NCBI RefSeq assembly: GCF_024125445.1
Contig: NZ_JAMXWM010000020.1
Location: forward strand, 1-64,000
DNA length: 64,000 nucleotides
Reading direction: 5' to 3'
From: Sporolactobacillus shoreicorticis
Lineage (GTDB): Bacteria; Bacillota; Bacilli; Bacillales; Sporolactobacillaceae
Position numbers and translations under genes: made by a program. The notes under the pieces were generated by a model. That model was not told the origin of the DNA, searched no databases, and saw only the letters and a list, made by a program, of their open reading frames with translations. Below are positions 42,962-51,695 of this stretch, in pieces (within the stretch, counting starts at the first letter, position 1; each line of letters begins with the position of its first letter).

Positions 42962-43390
42962 TTACTGCGGACCAGGCGTTTCATCTGCGATGGGCTTTTT
43001 GCGCCAAGCGATCACACCGGAAATAACAAGCAGAAGTGCGGCGAACAGACCCGGATTCGGTCCGGCAAAAACTAAGTTTCCTGTAATCAGGACACCTGAG
43101 ACAATCAGCAGAACCGCTGGAATAGTCGCTTTTTTCTTTTTACTGAGCAGGCACACCGCGACCAATGCAAGCGTGAAGGCCAAACCGCTGAAGGTGAGAA
43201 ATGATGCACCGACGCGCTGCATCTCGGCAATTTGCTCGTTCACATGCTTCGCGGAATCTGATTCCATCATGGCTTTTTTTAACTCGCTGCTTTGTGAAGC
43301 CACCAGTGAAAAGACACCGGCGCAAGTCTGCAGTCCGGCGATCACCAATCCGATGATGCTTAATGTTCGTTCAAGTGCTCGTTTGTACAT
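42962..43390 (-). CDS. DUF4064-family membrane protein
   Basis: 142 residues with four spans. The loop between the first two carries a charged segment SELKKAMMESDSAKHVNEQI, as in DUF4064 proteins. Function unknown. GGAGGAAAAAATT precedes the ATG; 12 bases after the HAAS-B gene. Confidence 0.72.
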   Translation of the reverse strand: MYKRALERTLSIIGLVIAGLQTCAGVFSLVASQSSELKKAMMESDSAKHVNEQIAEMQRVGASFLTFSGLAFTLALVAVCLLSKKKKATIPAVLLIVSGVLITGNLVFAGPNPGLFAALLLVISGVIAWRKKPIADETPGPQ

Positions 43391-43402
43391 AATTTTTTCC
43401 TC

Positions 43403-44089
43403 CTAAAAAATGTTGAGCTTTTTGTTTGCCAAGAAGCATCCGATACGCAAAAGTGCGCCGCTTGCCAGCGACGGAAGCCAGCCGAATGCAAAGGAAGGTC
43501 CGAAGTTGGACACAAGATGAAAAAAGATAAGAATAAATCCGGGAGCCGATCCCAGCACGCCGACAATCCCCGCGAGAATCATCTGCTTCAAAAGTGCTCT
43601 TTTTTTATTAAAAAGTGAGCGTTCCACGCAACGGAAGACGAACCAGATCATAAGAAGGGCAAAAATGAGCCAGTAAAGCGTTTCAATCACTACGGTGCCC
43701 AAGTACACACGGGTGTCCAATACGGTAAAAAGTCCGGTGATGAGGGAGAAAAGTCCACGACCGATCAGTGACCACGAAATGAAGATTCCGGCCAAGATGC
43801 CGAAAAACGGCAGTCTTGTTCGGAACGTCTCTTTCGGTAGTTCGCTGATTAATTCGTCCGCGTAGCCCTTAGGGTTTTTGCCGAAGATGTCGGCCGCGGT
43901 TTTTCCATCCTGCTGTCCCTCGATTAAATGGTCGAGAAGCTCCATTAGAATCTCTTCACTCTCTTGCGCGGAAACCTTGGATTTTATTCGGATATAGACG
44001 AGCATATCATCATAGTATTTTTCATTTTCCTTAGTCAGCAGCTTGCGCTTTTCGTTGTTATCCGCGACTAATTGCTTCGAGCCAATCAA
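43403..44089 (-). CDS. HAAS/DUF1129-type membrane protein B
   Basis: 228 residues: N-terminal helical HAAS-like domain with the blocks LTKENEKYYDDMLVYIR, ILMELLDHLIEGQQDGKTAA and FGKNPKGYADELI, then four spans. Homologous throughout to the preceding gene product (HAAS-A), and nearly identical to it over the first 40 codons. TTG start after GGAGGCGC. These proteins typically follow PadR regulators and are thought to sense or act at the membrane. Confidence 0.82.
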   Translation of the reverse strand: MIGSKQLVADNNEKRKLLTKENEKYYDDMLVYIRIKSKVSAQESEEILMELLDHLIEGQQDGKTAADIFGKNPKGYADELISELPKETFRTRLPFFGILAGIFISWSLIGRGLFSLITGLFTVLDTRVYLGTVVIETLYWLIFALLMIWFVFRCVERSLFNKKRALLKQMILAGIVGVLGSAPGFILIFFHLVSNFGPSFAFGWLPSLASGALLRIGCFLANKKLNIF

Positions 44090-44101
44090 TTTTGCGCCTC
44101 C

Positions 44102-44782
44102 TCAAAGAATGTTAAATTGCTTCTTTGCCCAGAAATTAATCAGCCACAGGATGACACCACTCGCAAGCGACGGTAGCCAACCGAAAGCGAAAGAGGGGCC
44201 GAAATTCGGAACTAAAAACGTCATCACGAAGCCCGATCCGGTGACCAATGAGCCGGCTAATCCGGCTTTCAAGGCATTCTTCCAATTGCTTGAGTTTTGT
44301 TTAAAAATAGATTTTTCGATGATATGAAGAATGAACCAAATGAGAAGGGCAATGGCGAGCAGCCAATAGAGCGTAACAAGTGTGGACTTGAAGATGAAGA
44401 TTGACGTGTCCACCGGCCTGAAGAAACCGACAATCAACAATACGATCCCACGAACGCCCACAAAGATTGAGATGAGGTTGACAATGAGGTAACTGAAAAA
44501 CAGCAGTCTCATTTTCCAAGTTTCCCTGGGCAGCTCGCCGAGCAGTTCATCTGCGTAACCCTTTGGATCATCACCGAAGATATCGGCCGCTGTTTTGCCG
44601 TCGTGCTGTCCTTCAATCAGATGATCGAGCAGTTCCATCAGAATTTCTTCGCTCTGCTGTTCAGATGCTTTCCAATTCAACCGGATATAGATAAGCATAT
44701 CATCATAGTATTTTTCATTTTCTTTAGTCAGCAGCTTGCGCTTTTTGTTATTTTCCGCGATTAATTGCTTCGAACGAATCAT
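44102..44782 (-). CDS. HAAS/DUF1129-type membrane protein A
   Basis: 226 residues, same layout as HAAS-B: LTKENEKYYDDMLIYIR, ILMELLDHLIEGQHDGKTAA, FGDDPKGYADELL, four spans and an identical type of ending (FGPSFAFGWLPSLASG). ATG at 44782 lies within the 3' end of the PadR gene (35-base overlap) and follows GGAGG. Tandem duplication with recent sequence exchange at the 5' ends is likely. Confidence 0.82.
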   Translation of the reverse strand: MIRSKQLIAENNKKRKLLTKENEKYYDDMLIYIRLNWKASEQQSEEILMELLDHLIEGQHDGKTAADIFGDDPKGYADELLGELPRETWKMRLLFFSYLIVNLISIFVGVRGIVLLIVGFFRPVDTSIFIFKSTLVTLYWLLAIALLIWFILHIIEKSIFKQNSSNWKNALKAGLAGSLVTGSGFVMTFLVPNFGPSFAFGWLPSLASGVILWLINFWAKKQFNIL

Positions 44783-45110
44783 CTGCCTGCCTCCTTCGCA
44801 TTAATGCTGTCACAGGACCGGCGATATGCGCCCATTCCTGCGCCAGTTCGTTCAGCGCCGCGCATCCCTCGTCCGTCAGCGAGTAATACTTGCGGTTCGG
44901 TCCCGATTCGGACGGACGCATTTCTCCGCGAATGTACCCATTTTTCTGCAGCCGCAGCAGTACCGGATAGATCGTTCCCTCACTGACGTCACCCAGGCCG
45001 GCATCCTGCAACTTTTTCGACAGCTCATAGCCATAAACGTTTTCCTTCTCAATGATGGAGAGCACACACCCATCAAGCACACCTTTCAGAAGCTGACTCC
45101 GAACAGACAT
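44748..45110 (-). CDS. PadR-family transcriptional regulator
   Basis: 120 residues: winged helix with VLSIIEKENVYGYELSKKLQ and SEGTIYPVLLRLQKNGYIRG, then GPNRKYYSLTDEG. A short PadR with a C-terminal dimer helix. AAAGGAGC precedes the ATG. First gene of the operon padR - HAAS-A - HAAS-B - DUF4064 - ecsC-like; probably autoregulated through the palindrome at 45131. Confidence 0.88.
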   Translation of the reverse strand: MSVRSQLLKGVLDGCVLSIIEKENVYGYELSKKLQDAGLGDVSEGTIYPVLLRLQKNGYIRGEMRPSESGPNRKYYSLTDEGCAALNELAQEWAHIAGPVTALMRRRQADDSFEAINRGK

Positions 45111-45130
45111 AGCTGCTCCTTTCTTTAAAT

Positions 45131-45153
45131 GGTATATTGCAAAACAAGATACC
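45131..45153. promoter_or_regulatory. Probable PadR operator
   Basis: GGTATATTG-CAAAA-CAAGATACC: 9-base arms with one mismatch, 20 bases upstream of the padR start codon. Confidence 0.6.
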
Positions 45154-45156
45154 AGG

Positions 45157-45195
45157 TTAAAAAATCAGCTATTTGGCATTACCAAGTAGCTGATT
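45157..45195 (-). terminator. Minus-strand terminator or attenuator upstream of padR
   Basis: AATCAGCTATTTGG/CCAAGTAGCTGATT pair at 13 of 14 positions; on the minus strand the stem is followed by TTTTTT. It would stop transcription entering padR from upstream. Confidence 0.6.
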
Positions 45196-45228
45196 AAATT
45201 ATAAAGAAGCGGAGGAGAGATGTCAACA

Positions 45229-45328
45229 CATGCATGAAAGCCCCGGGTTCAATGCACGAAAAATAGAAATCAATGCATAAATGTGCTCCGGAACCGACTC
45301 TATACACAAAAATCAATACACGAAAGGA
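45229..45328. repeat. Dispersed intergenic repeat, family 1, copy B
   Basis: Shows ATGCATGAAA, TTCAATGCACGAAAAAT, ATCAATGCATAAAT, GGAACCGACTCTATACAC and AATCAATACACGAAAGGAG in succession: a degenerate internal repeat of about 20-25 bases. It shares GAACC-ACTCTATACA with copy C. The rest of the gap, to 45811, holds no gene I can support. Confidence 0.65.
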
Positions 45329-45811
45329 GTGTACAAGCCGTTTTTGTTCAATACTGATTGGGTTGGTGATAAATTGTATGGCGATGGCTGCCCGTATGGC
45401 GTCGATTCGTGTTTTTGAGCAGAGTGGCTGCCTGCATTCGAGCTTCTATGTACGCCCAGCGTCGGAACTCACGGTTCGTTATGATGGGTGACGTAGCAAG
45501 AAGTAGTCCTCAAGCAGCATGGTGCGCTGTTTTTGAATAATTAGCAGTGGCAGCAATTGGCGTTTCAACGCGTGCAATGAGCGGAGGATACAGGACATCG
45601 TTCTCTGTTTTTTGATCAATGAGCCCTCTACCTTTCTTTGGATAAAAATAAGATAATAAATTTTCTTGAAAAAGACGAAATAGAAAAACAGCAAAAATGA
45701 AGCAACAGCGCATAATCAAAGGCAAATCATGTCAATCATCTACGTAAGCGCCCACATCACTAAAAGCCGGCAATTTTTCATTTAGCCGAACCGCAGCTGT
45801 GGGCACCTGCC

Positions 45812-45841
45812 CACCCCGATGCAAATGCCCGGCATATAGTA
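45812..45841 (+). promoter_or_regulatory. Sigma-K-like sporulation promoter
   Basis: CACC, 17 bases, CATATAGTA. The -10 fits CATAnnnTA and the -35 fits mACm of the late mother-cell factor sigma-K. It lies 30 bases upstream of the start codon of the Tyr/Pro-rich gene. Confidence 0.45.
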
Positions 45842-45871
45842 TTACAAACAAGATAGGCAGGTGTTTATAAA

Positions 45872-46315
45872 ATGTATTACGATCAGAACGGAGAATACCC
45901 GTACGGCTACGAATCATACGAATATGAGCCGTACAGTTATGTGACCGAATATGATGATGATTACGATGAACGCGAACAGCCACAGACATTTCTCGTCCCG
46001 CCAAACGCGATTCAGCAGGAACTCAATCGCGGCAGACGCGGTCATTTTTATCAAACCCGGCTTGCAAGCTACAATCGGATGATGCTGATTCAGCTGCTCG
46101 GCATCAATCATAATACCGGCATGGTCAGCATGAACGTCTATTTGCCGCAGCAGCGGCGCTGGGTACAGCATCAAGAACACTACACAGATATGTCTGGACT
46201 TACTTATCTCGGATCGAACCCGCCACGGGGTGTACCCTATCCGCAGCCACAGCCGCCGCGCCCGCCGAGGCCCTGGTGGTGCTCGCAATTTCCGTGGCAT
46301 CCGGCATGCCGATAA
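45872..46315 (+). CDS. Tyr/Pro-rich protein, possible spore coat component
   Basis: 147 residues. The first 35 are extremely rich in Tyr, Glu and Asp (YPYGYESYEYEPYSYVTEY), the middle is a compact domain (HFYQTRLASYNRMMLIQLLG), and the end is Pro-rich (PYPQPQPPRPPRP) closing with WWCSQFPWHPACR. Low-complexity Tyr and Pro tracts are usual in spore coat and crust proteins. The sigma-K-like promoter supports this, but I recognise no named family. ATG follows GGCAGGTG. Confidence 0.7.
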   Translation: MYYDQNGEYPYGYESYEYEPYSYVTEYDDDYDEREQPQTFLVPPNAIQQELNRGRRGHFYQTRLASYNRMMLIQLLGINHNTGMVSMNVYLPQQRRWVQHQEHYTDMSGLTYLGSNPPRGVPYPQPQPPRPPRPWWCSQFPWHPACR

Positions 46316-46329
46316 AAAATAACGGTACA

Positions 46330-46364
46330 AAAGAGATGGCCCACGATCCGGTGCCATCTTTTTC
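46330..46364 (+). terminator. Intrinsic terminator
   Basis: AAGAGATGGC and GCCATCTTTTT pair around an 11-12-base loop. Confidence 0.8.
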
Positions 46365-46412
46365 TTATAATCTGATACAATACAAGTGAAGAAAAACGAG
46401 AGAGGCGTGAGC

Positions 46413-46976
46413 ATGTCTTTAATTCTTGTCTTTTTAAGCTAATTTTATTTTTTCTGTCTGTTGCTGGACGATATTCATATCGCTCCGTACGAACGACAGT
46501 GCGCCAAATGGCTTCGCTGGAATTAAGCGCATGGAAAAAAACGAAGCCGCATATACATAGAGACCGCGATCGCATACTTAATCTGGATTGGCGCGATCAG
46601 CTTACCATTCAGCCTTGACCATGTATGGATCACAGTGAGTGCGTTGATCTTTTTTACGATCGTTGCCTTAATGAATGTTAAATGCGTAGCATGGGCGGCC
46701 AATCCGAACATTACATGGGAGGACTGCCATACTCGAACCCGGTCGCTGCTTCGAATCATAAGAGCTGCTGCCGGAATCTGTATGCTGCTCGCTTTCATTA
46801 TGATCTTTTATTTAGCGACGATGGATGTGACCAAGATTGACCGGATGCTGGCTAATCGTGATGCGCTTATGGATTTTCCGCTTAATCAGTACATCATTAT
46901 GTGGGTATTGATCTGTCTCGCCTTTTCATCGCTTGGTTTCAATCATCGTCATGAGAGGCGATCGTTATTTAGGTAA
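46413..46976 (+). pseudogene. Small multispan membrane protein with two in-frame stops
   Basis: Starting at an ATG after GAGAGGCG, one frame reads MSLILVFLS, stop (46440), 27 codons including IHIAPYERQCAKWLRWN, stop (46524), then an unbroken run of about 150 codons with four spans (TAIAYLIWIGAISLPFS onward). Both stops are TAA. The last 110 codons could be expressed from GTG 46635, but the missing front suggests decay. Family not recognised. Confidence 0.6.
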
Positions 46977-47415
46977 AAAAGAAGAAGTGAAAGCCGTCAA
47001 TCAGCTCGTTGCCCACTACACTAAAAAAATCGAGATCCTGACGAGCGATTATTTACTTCCGTTGATGGAACGCACCGAAGCACTCCTTCACGTGCCAAAG
47101 CCGGAAAGCATTTTAAAAAAAGGAAAAATTTTTCAGCTCGCCAAGTTGCTCGTTGCTGCCGTCATGCTAAGCTGCGGATTGTTTGGCGGAATCCTATTTT
47201 CTGATGACCTAGGCAGCATACTTGAGCTGCTGGACATCGCTTTGACATGCGTTTTAATTTTATGGATTTTAGAGGAATGGATGTATTGCTTTGCAGATCA
47301 GAATCGTCGTCGCCTGATCAGACAACTTAATCCGGAAAGGAATGATAAGGTTCCACTTTCAGGAAAATATTGGCAATATACGTTTGTAAAGTGGGTCAGC
47401 AAATTGGAGAGATGA
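46951..47415 (+). CDS. Membrane protein of unknown function
   Basis: About 154 residues (start ATG 46951; TTG 46933 also possible): a soluble helical first half (EVKAVNQLVAHYTKKIEILT) and two spans (about 73-95 and 105-125). It overlaps the end of the preceding membrane gene by 26 bases and is followed 5 bases later by another membrane gene. No family recognised. It is the only intact one of the three. Confidence 0.6.
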   Translation: MRGDRYLGKKEEVKAVNQLVAHYTKKIEILTSDYLLPLMERTEALLHVPKPESILKKGKIFQLAKLLVAAVMLSCGLFGGILFSDDLGSILELLDIALTCVLILWILEEWMYCFADQNRRRLIRQLNPERNDKVPLSGKYWQYTFVKWVSKLER

Positions 47416-47420
47416 GCGGA

Positions 47421-47773
47421 ATGTTTTTTATATAGTACTCACAGTATTCAGCGAGGGCCTTCTTGGTATGCTGCTCGGTATCATTAAATTTCGCAGAAGT
47501 ATGTTTGACAGTTATTTTACGACGCTGATTATGAATGAAAAGACCATCAAGATGCTGAAAACAAATGATCAGGTAAGCAATAAAATGATCGAACACATCT
47601 CGTATCTCATTTTTGTGCAGGGAAGCATCATCAGCATACTGATGGCCGGGTATCTTAGCGTCTCAGGCAGCGATATGGGGCTGGGCTCGTTACTAGCGAT
47701 TGCCGGAGTTCGGCTTGTATTCGGCTATTGGATCACACAGATGCTTAAAAAAGACACGCCGGCCGTTAAGTAA
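47421..47773 (+). pseudogene. Membrane protein with frameshift in a poly-T tract
   Basis: ATG at 47421 follows GGAGAGATGAG. It runs into a stop after four codons; adding one T to the six-T tract at 47424-47429 restores a single frame MFFYIVLTVFSEGLLGMLLG and on to VRLVFGYWITQMLKKDTPAVK. The remaining frame from ATG 47468 is 101 codons with two spans. Either a decayed gene, a sequencing error, or a phase-variable homopolymer. Confidence 0.6.
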
Positions 47774-47775
47774 AA

Positions 47776-47803
47776 AAGCGAGCGTCCGGGCGCTCGCTTT
47801 ACG
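47776..47803. terminator. Bidirectional intrinsic terminator
   Basis: AAAAGCGAGCG-TCCGG-GCGCTCGCTTT. On the minus strand the stem is followed by TTTTTT, so it serves the ParB-like gene best. Confidence 0.85.
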
Positions 47804-48175
47804 TTAGACTTCTTTATATATTTCGACTTCCTTGATCTCGGGGATCAGGCTGTATGCGGTCAGCCGATGCTGACCATCATACAAGCTTAAGTCTCTGTTG
47901 ACCATCATCGGTGGCAATATTCCGCCTTCCTGTAGATAATCAACCATCTGTTTGACATTATCGGTGTGATAGTCATCGTAGTTTTCCGGGTCGTTTGCCC
48001 ATTCTTTATAGGTCACCAGATTCTTTCCATTGTTGCTGAATGAGCAAGGTACATCGTACAGTTTTTCCTTCTCGATTGTGATCCGTTTGAATTGATGATC
48101 TTCTGTGCCAAATGCATCATGTTGAAGATCGCTGTAGCGACCGCAAATTTCTTTTCCAGTTAATAATTCTGCCAT
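47804..48175 (-). CDS. ParB/Srx-fold-like protein
   Basis: 123 residues. The C-terminal motif LYDGQHRLTAYSL is the nucleotide-binding DGxHR signature of the ParB/sulfiredoxin fold, and ILPPMMVNRDLSLYDGQHR is the usual lead-in. There is no DNA-binding part, so this is not a chromosome-partitioning ParB; small proteins of this kind often modify or bind nucleotides in accessory regions. ATG at 48175 follows AAGGGG; TTG at 48181 precedes it. Confidence 0.68.
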   Translation of the reverse strand: MAELLTGKEICGRYSDLQHDAFGTEDHQFKRITIEKEKLYDVPCSFSNNGKNLVTYKEWANDPENYDDYHTDNVKQMVDYLQEGGILPPMMVNRDLSLYDGQHRLTAYSLIPEIKEVEIYKEV

Positions 48176-48352
48176 GCGCAACCCCTTCTTTATGATTTTC
48201 CCGCAAGCATTCGCGCGCTCACAAATGATAGTAGTTTAAATTTATAATAGATCCGTAGATTTTGCAAAGTATAAATTATTCCATGCATGGATTGACAGAA
48301 CACTTTTTTTTGCTAAACTTGACGATAATGCAAGAGGGACGGAGGCGTTAGG

Positions 48353-48844
48353 ATGTCTGTAGAAAAAGTGAAGGCCTATTTTCGGTCGGTCGGCCGTGAA
48401 AAGGATGTTATTGAATTGAAGCTCTCCAGTGCGACGGTGCAGCTCGCGGCGGAGCATTTGCATGTTGAACCGGAACGCATCGCGAAAACACTTGCTTTTC
48501 GCGGTGAAAATAAGGAAGGTGCGATGCTGGTTGTCATGGCGGGCGATGCGAAGATAGACAATAAAAAATTTCGTCATGAATTCGGCTTCAAAGCACATAT
48601 GCTCTCACCCGAAGAAACGCTGGAGCTCGTCGGTCACGCAGTTGGCGGCGTTTGTCCGTTTGCCTTGACTCACGATTGGCCTGTATATATGGATGAGTCA
48701 TTGAAACGTTTTGAAACCGTGTTCCCGGCGTGCGGCAGCAGTAATTCCGCCATCGAACTGACCATTGATGACTTGTACAGTTTCGGCAACGGCAAATCGT
48801 GGGTCGATGCATGCAGAGGCTGGCAGGATGAACCGCAGGCCTGA
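48353..48844 (+). CDS. YbaK/EbsC-type aminoacyl-tRNA deacylase
   Basis: 163 residues of the YbaK/ProX editing family, which hydrolyses mischarged tRNA (for example Cys-tRNA-Pro). Visible are the conserved Lys in RIAKTLAFRG and the substrate loops VGGVCPFAL and VFPACGSSNSAIEL. ATG follows GGAGGCG. Single gene with a downstream terminator. Confidence 0.88.
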   Translation: MSVEKVKAYFRSVGREKDVIELKLSSATVQLAAEHLHVEPERIAKTLAFRGENKEGAMLVVMAGDAKIDNKKFRHEFGFKAHMLSPEETLELVGHAVGGVCPFALTHDWPVYMDESLKRFETVFPACGSSNSAIELTIDDLYSFGNGKSWVDACRGWQDEPQA

Positions 48845-48876
48845 ATAGTTAGCACTTAAGACGTAGACACTTATAG

Positions 48877-48913
48877 AGCGCCGGACGGTTCCTAAACCGC
48901 CGGTGTTTTTTTA
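48877..48913 (+). terminator. Intrinsic terminator
   Basis: GCCGGACGGTT and AACCGCCGGTG form the stem (one bulge), followed by TTTTTTT. Confidence 0.82.
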
Positions 48914-49024
48914 TACTATAAGAAAGTTAAAAATTTCATGGATTATAGTATACACGCAGCTAAAAACTCGACTTAGGTAAGGACAAGTTTTTACAAAAAG
49001 AAAACATAAAAGGAGTTGATTTTT

Positions 49025-49864
49025 GTGAAACGGTTTGCGATTGTATTAGGCGTTGTCGTAGCCACGTATTTAATTTTTTTCAATCCGATTCATTTACAGG
49101 GTCTGCCCTTCGGCAAGCAGCGTGACTCAGTGACTCTGACGGATCAAGTGAATCAGATTCAAGTAAAAACGGGGAGCATTCAGGCAGAAGTTGTGTCTGA
49201 TGAAGGAAATCAAGTGCATGCAAAGCTGAGCGGCCAAGGGAGTGTCTCGGTTCAACGATCGGGAGATACGGTTCAGGTGAAAACGCACCGGCAATTTACC
49301 TTTTTCTCATGGTGGAACCGGTCGAAGGTAACGATTACGATCCCGCGTTCCTATGCGCAAACGCTCAGTTTGGATGTCGGCTCCGGAACGTTAAAATTTG
49401 ATGATGAGGCAGCTTATCGAAAATTAGCAGTGAATATATCATCGGGATCTGCGGATCTGCGCGGGATTTCCGTCAATTCCGCTCAGGTGGACGTCCATTC
49501 GGGCCATTTGCGAATGGATCAGTTACACGCACGGTCGGCAAAGCTTGATATACGTTCCGGCAATCTGAATGTTACCCGTTTCTCCGGAGCATTCCATGCG
49601 CAGGTGCGTTCCGGGAATTTGACGATGGGGGTCGCCAAATTGAGCGGACCGGTCAAAATTACGGTTAATTCAGGTCTGGCAAAGGTTGATCTCCCGAATG
49701 ACGCCGATTTCAGTTTCAATGGAAAAACTAACAGCGGGATCATTCGCTGCACCTTGCCGCTGAAAGAAAAGCAGTCCGGAGACAAAATAATCAGCGGTGT
49801 CCATGGCTCCGGAACGTATACGTTTGATGCGACGGTAAACAGTGGTGTGTTGCGCATTTATTAA
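49025..49864 (+). CDS. DUF4097-family protein (LiaG/YvlB-like)
   Basis: 279 residues: one N-terminal span (about 4-18), then a long repetitive beta-helix domain of DUF4097 type. Short repeats rich in S, G, L and D recur: VDVHSGHLRMDQL, LDIRSGNLNVTRF, AQVRSGNLTMGV and ITVNSGLAKVDL. Related proteins (LiaG, YvlB) belong to cell-envelope stress responses. GTG at 49025 follows AAGGAG; a TTG at 49016 is too close to that site. Single gene. Confidence 0.82.
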   Translation: MKRFAIVLGVVVATYLIFFNPIHLQGLPFGKQRDSVTLTDQVNQIQVKTGSIQAEVVSDEGNQVHAKLSGQGSVSVQRSGDTVQVKTHRQFTFFSWWNRSKVTITIPRSYAQTLSLDVGSGTLKFDDEAAYRKLAVNISSGSADLRGISVNSAQVDVHSGHLRMDQLHARSAKLDIRSGNLNVTRFSGAFHAQVRSGNLTMGVAKLSGPVKITVNSGLAKVDLPNDADFSFNGKTNSGIIRCTLPLKEKQSGDKIISGVHGSGTYTFDATVNSGVLRIY

Positions 49865-50008
49865 AAGCAGTCGAATTTTACCCGACCGCATTATAATGCT
49901 TACACGAATAAATTTTTCATGGTATGATGAATAAGTTGCCCGATGCTGATGTTCGGTGAACCATAATCAGCATTGTCAATCATGAATGGTTTAGAAAGAA
50001 GTGTTGGC

Positions 50009-51415
50009 ATGAGTATAATGGAAGAAAACAGAATTCAGGTCCACCGAAATCTCAATGTAGTACCGATTGTTCTTGTTTTGGTTTTCGGCGGATTTATAAC
50101 GATTTTGAATCAGACACTGCTGGTTACTGCGCTGCCAAGCATTATGCATGATCTGAGATTGACTTCGGTTATGGTACAGTGGATTCAGACAGTGTTTTTG
50201 CTTGTCAATGGGATTATGATTCCAATTACGGCCTTTCTTGAGGGAAGGTTTACCACGCGCGCGCTGTTTTTATCGGCGATGGGATCATTTACAGTTGGCA
50301 CGCTTGTATGTCTTGTCTCGAACAATTTTGTTTTTCTGATTATCGGCCGCATCATTCAGGCGATGGGCGCCGGAATTATGATGCCACTAATGATGACGAT
50401 TATGTTTATTATTTTTCCGATTGAGAAACGCGGCTCGGTTATGGGGATATTCGGGCTTGTGATCGGTTTTGCTCCAGCCATCGGACCAACCTTGTCCGGT
50501 TGGCTGATTAATCATTATTCATGGCGCATTTTGTTTTATGTCGTGCTTCCGGTAGCGCTGCTTGATTTTATTCTCGCTTTTTTTATTTTGAAAAATGTGA
50601 CCAAGCGAACGTATCCGAAGCTGGATATATCCTCGATTGTCCTTTCCACGCTCGGCTTCGGTGGCCTGCTGTACGGATCAAGTATTGCAGGAAGTCGTGG
50701 CTGGGGTGATCCGGAGGTACTGCTGACGCTTGCACTTGGTGCCGTAGCACTCACCTTGTTCATTCTCAGACAGCTTCGGCTTGAGCAGCCAATACTGGAA
50801 TTCAAGGTGTTCCGCTATCCGGTCTTCGCATTGACAACGGCAATCGGAATGCTCTGTTTCACGGCGTTTATTGCCGGGGCAACCATGCTGCCGATTTACA
50901 TGCAGACAATGCTCGGTTTCTCACCGCTCAAATCCGGGCTGATGCTTCTTCCCGGAGCAATTGTGATGGGCGTGATGTCGCCGATTACCGGACGCATTTT
51001 CGATAAAATCGGCGCACGCGGCTTGTCAATCACCGGTCTCACGATTCTGCTTGTGATGACCCTGCTGCTGTGTCGCTTGGATGCGTCAACATCGTTTGTC
51101 TATTTGGCGCTTGTCAATGCGGTGCGCATGTTCGGTCTGTCAATGGTTCTGATGCCAACAACGACGGCCGGCCTGAATCAGCTGCCGCATCACATGATTC
51201 CGCATGGCACAGCCATGAACAATACCATGCGTCAGGTTGCTGGCTCGATCGGAACGGCGCTCCTGTTCACCGTCATGGCCTCGACTGCGCTCAACCCTCA
51301 GAAATATGGGGTCGACGGGTTGATCCGCGGTGTCAATGCAGCGTTCTTCGTCGCTTCGCTGATTATTTTAGCGGCATTGATTCTCGCATTTTTTGTGAAA
51401 AAACCAAGCCGCTAA
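50009..51415 (+). CDS. DHA2-family MFS drug exporter (EmrB/QacA-like), copy 1
   Basis: About 468 residues with 14 spans. TLNQTLLVTALPSIMHDL-type helix 1 (ILNQTLLVTALPSIM), motif C GLVIGFAPAIGPTLSGWL, and a helix 11 region GLNQLPHHMIPHGTAMNNT. Paralogue of the gene at 55131: the order of motifs and most residues agree. Start uncertain among 49973, 50009 and 50018; 50009 chosen. Confidence 0.85.
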   Translation: MSIMEENRIQVHRNLNVVPIVLVLVFGGFITILNQTLLVTALPSIMHDLRLTSVMVQWIQTVFLLVNGIMIPITAFLEGRFTTRALFLSAMGSFTVGTLVCLVSNNFVFLIIGRIIQAMGAGIMMPLMMTIMFIIFPIEKRGSVMGIFGLVIGFAPAIGPTLSGWLINHYSWRILFYVVLPVALLDFILAFFILKNVTKRTYPKLDISSIVLSTLGFGGLLYGSSIAGSRGWGDPEVLLTLALGAVALTLFILRQLRLEQPILEFKVFRYPVFALTTAIGMLCFTAFIAGATMLPIYMQTMLGFSPLKSGLMLLPGAIVMGVMSPITGRIFDKIGARGLSITGLTILLVMTLLLCRLDASTSFVYLALVNAVRMFGLSMVLMPTTTAGLNQLPHHMIPHGTAMNNTMRQVAGSIGTALLFTVMASTALNPQKYGVDGLIRGVNAAFFVASLIILAALILAFFVKKPSR

Positions 51416-51422
51416 TAAAAAA

Positions 51423-51466
51423 AAATCCTCCCCACACCTAAAAATAGTGCGCGGAGGATTTTTTTG
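51423..51466 (+). terminator. Intrinsic terminator
   Basis: AAATCCTCC and GGAGGATTTTTTT with a 21-base loop. Confidence 0.8.
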
Positions 51467-51492
51467 CTGCTCTTTAATCCCTGATGTGACTT

Positions 51493-51582
51493 TTGGTTTT
51501 CGTGCATTGATCCTTGATTTTCATGTATAAGCGCGTGGATTTGATGTATAGAGTTGGTTCAGGCTCCCGTTCATGCATTGAT
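51493..51582 (-). repeat. Dispersed intergenic repeat, family 1, copy C
   Basis: On the minus strand: ATCAATGCATGAACGGGA, GAACCAACTCTATACATC, AAATCCACGCGCTTATACAT and GAAAATCAAGGATCAATGCA in order. It shares CTATACATCAAATCCACGC with copy D (CTATGCATCAAATCCACAC). Confidence 0.7.
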
Positions 51583-51695
51583 CGCTAGTTCTGTTCATCG
51601 ACTCGATTGTAATCGTTCGGCCGCTGCTGCCTTTTTTCATAGCCAGCTGTCACGCAGCATACATCTAGTATGAGAATCTGCGGGGAGGGTGCACC

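Noticed and set aside
45273-45491. 72-codon frame in the intergenic region upstream of padR.
   Set aside because: Begins inside repeat family 1 and has no coding character.
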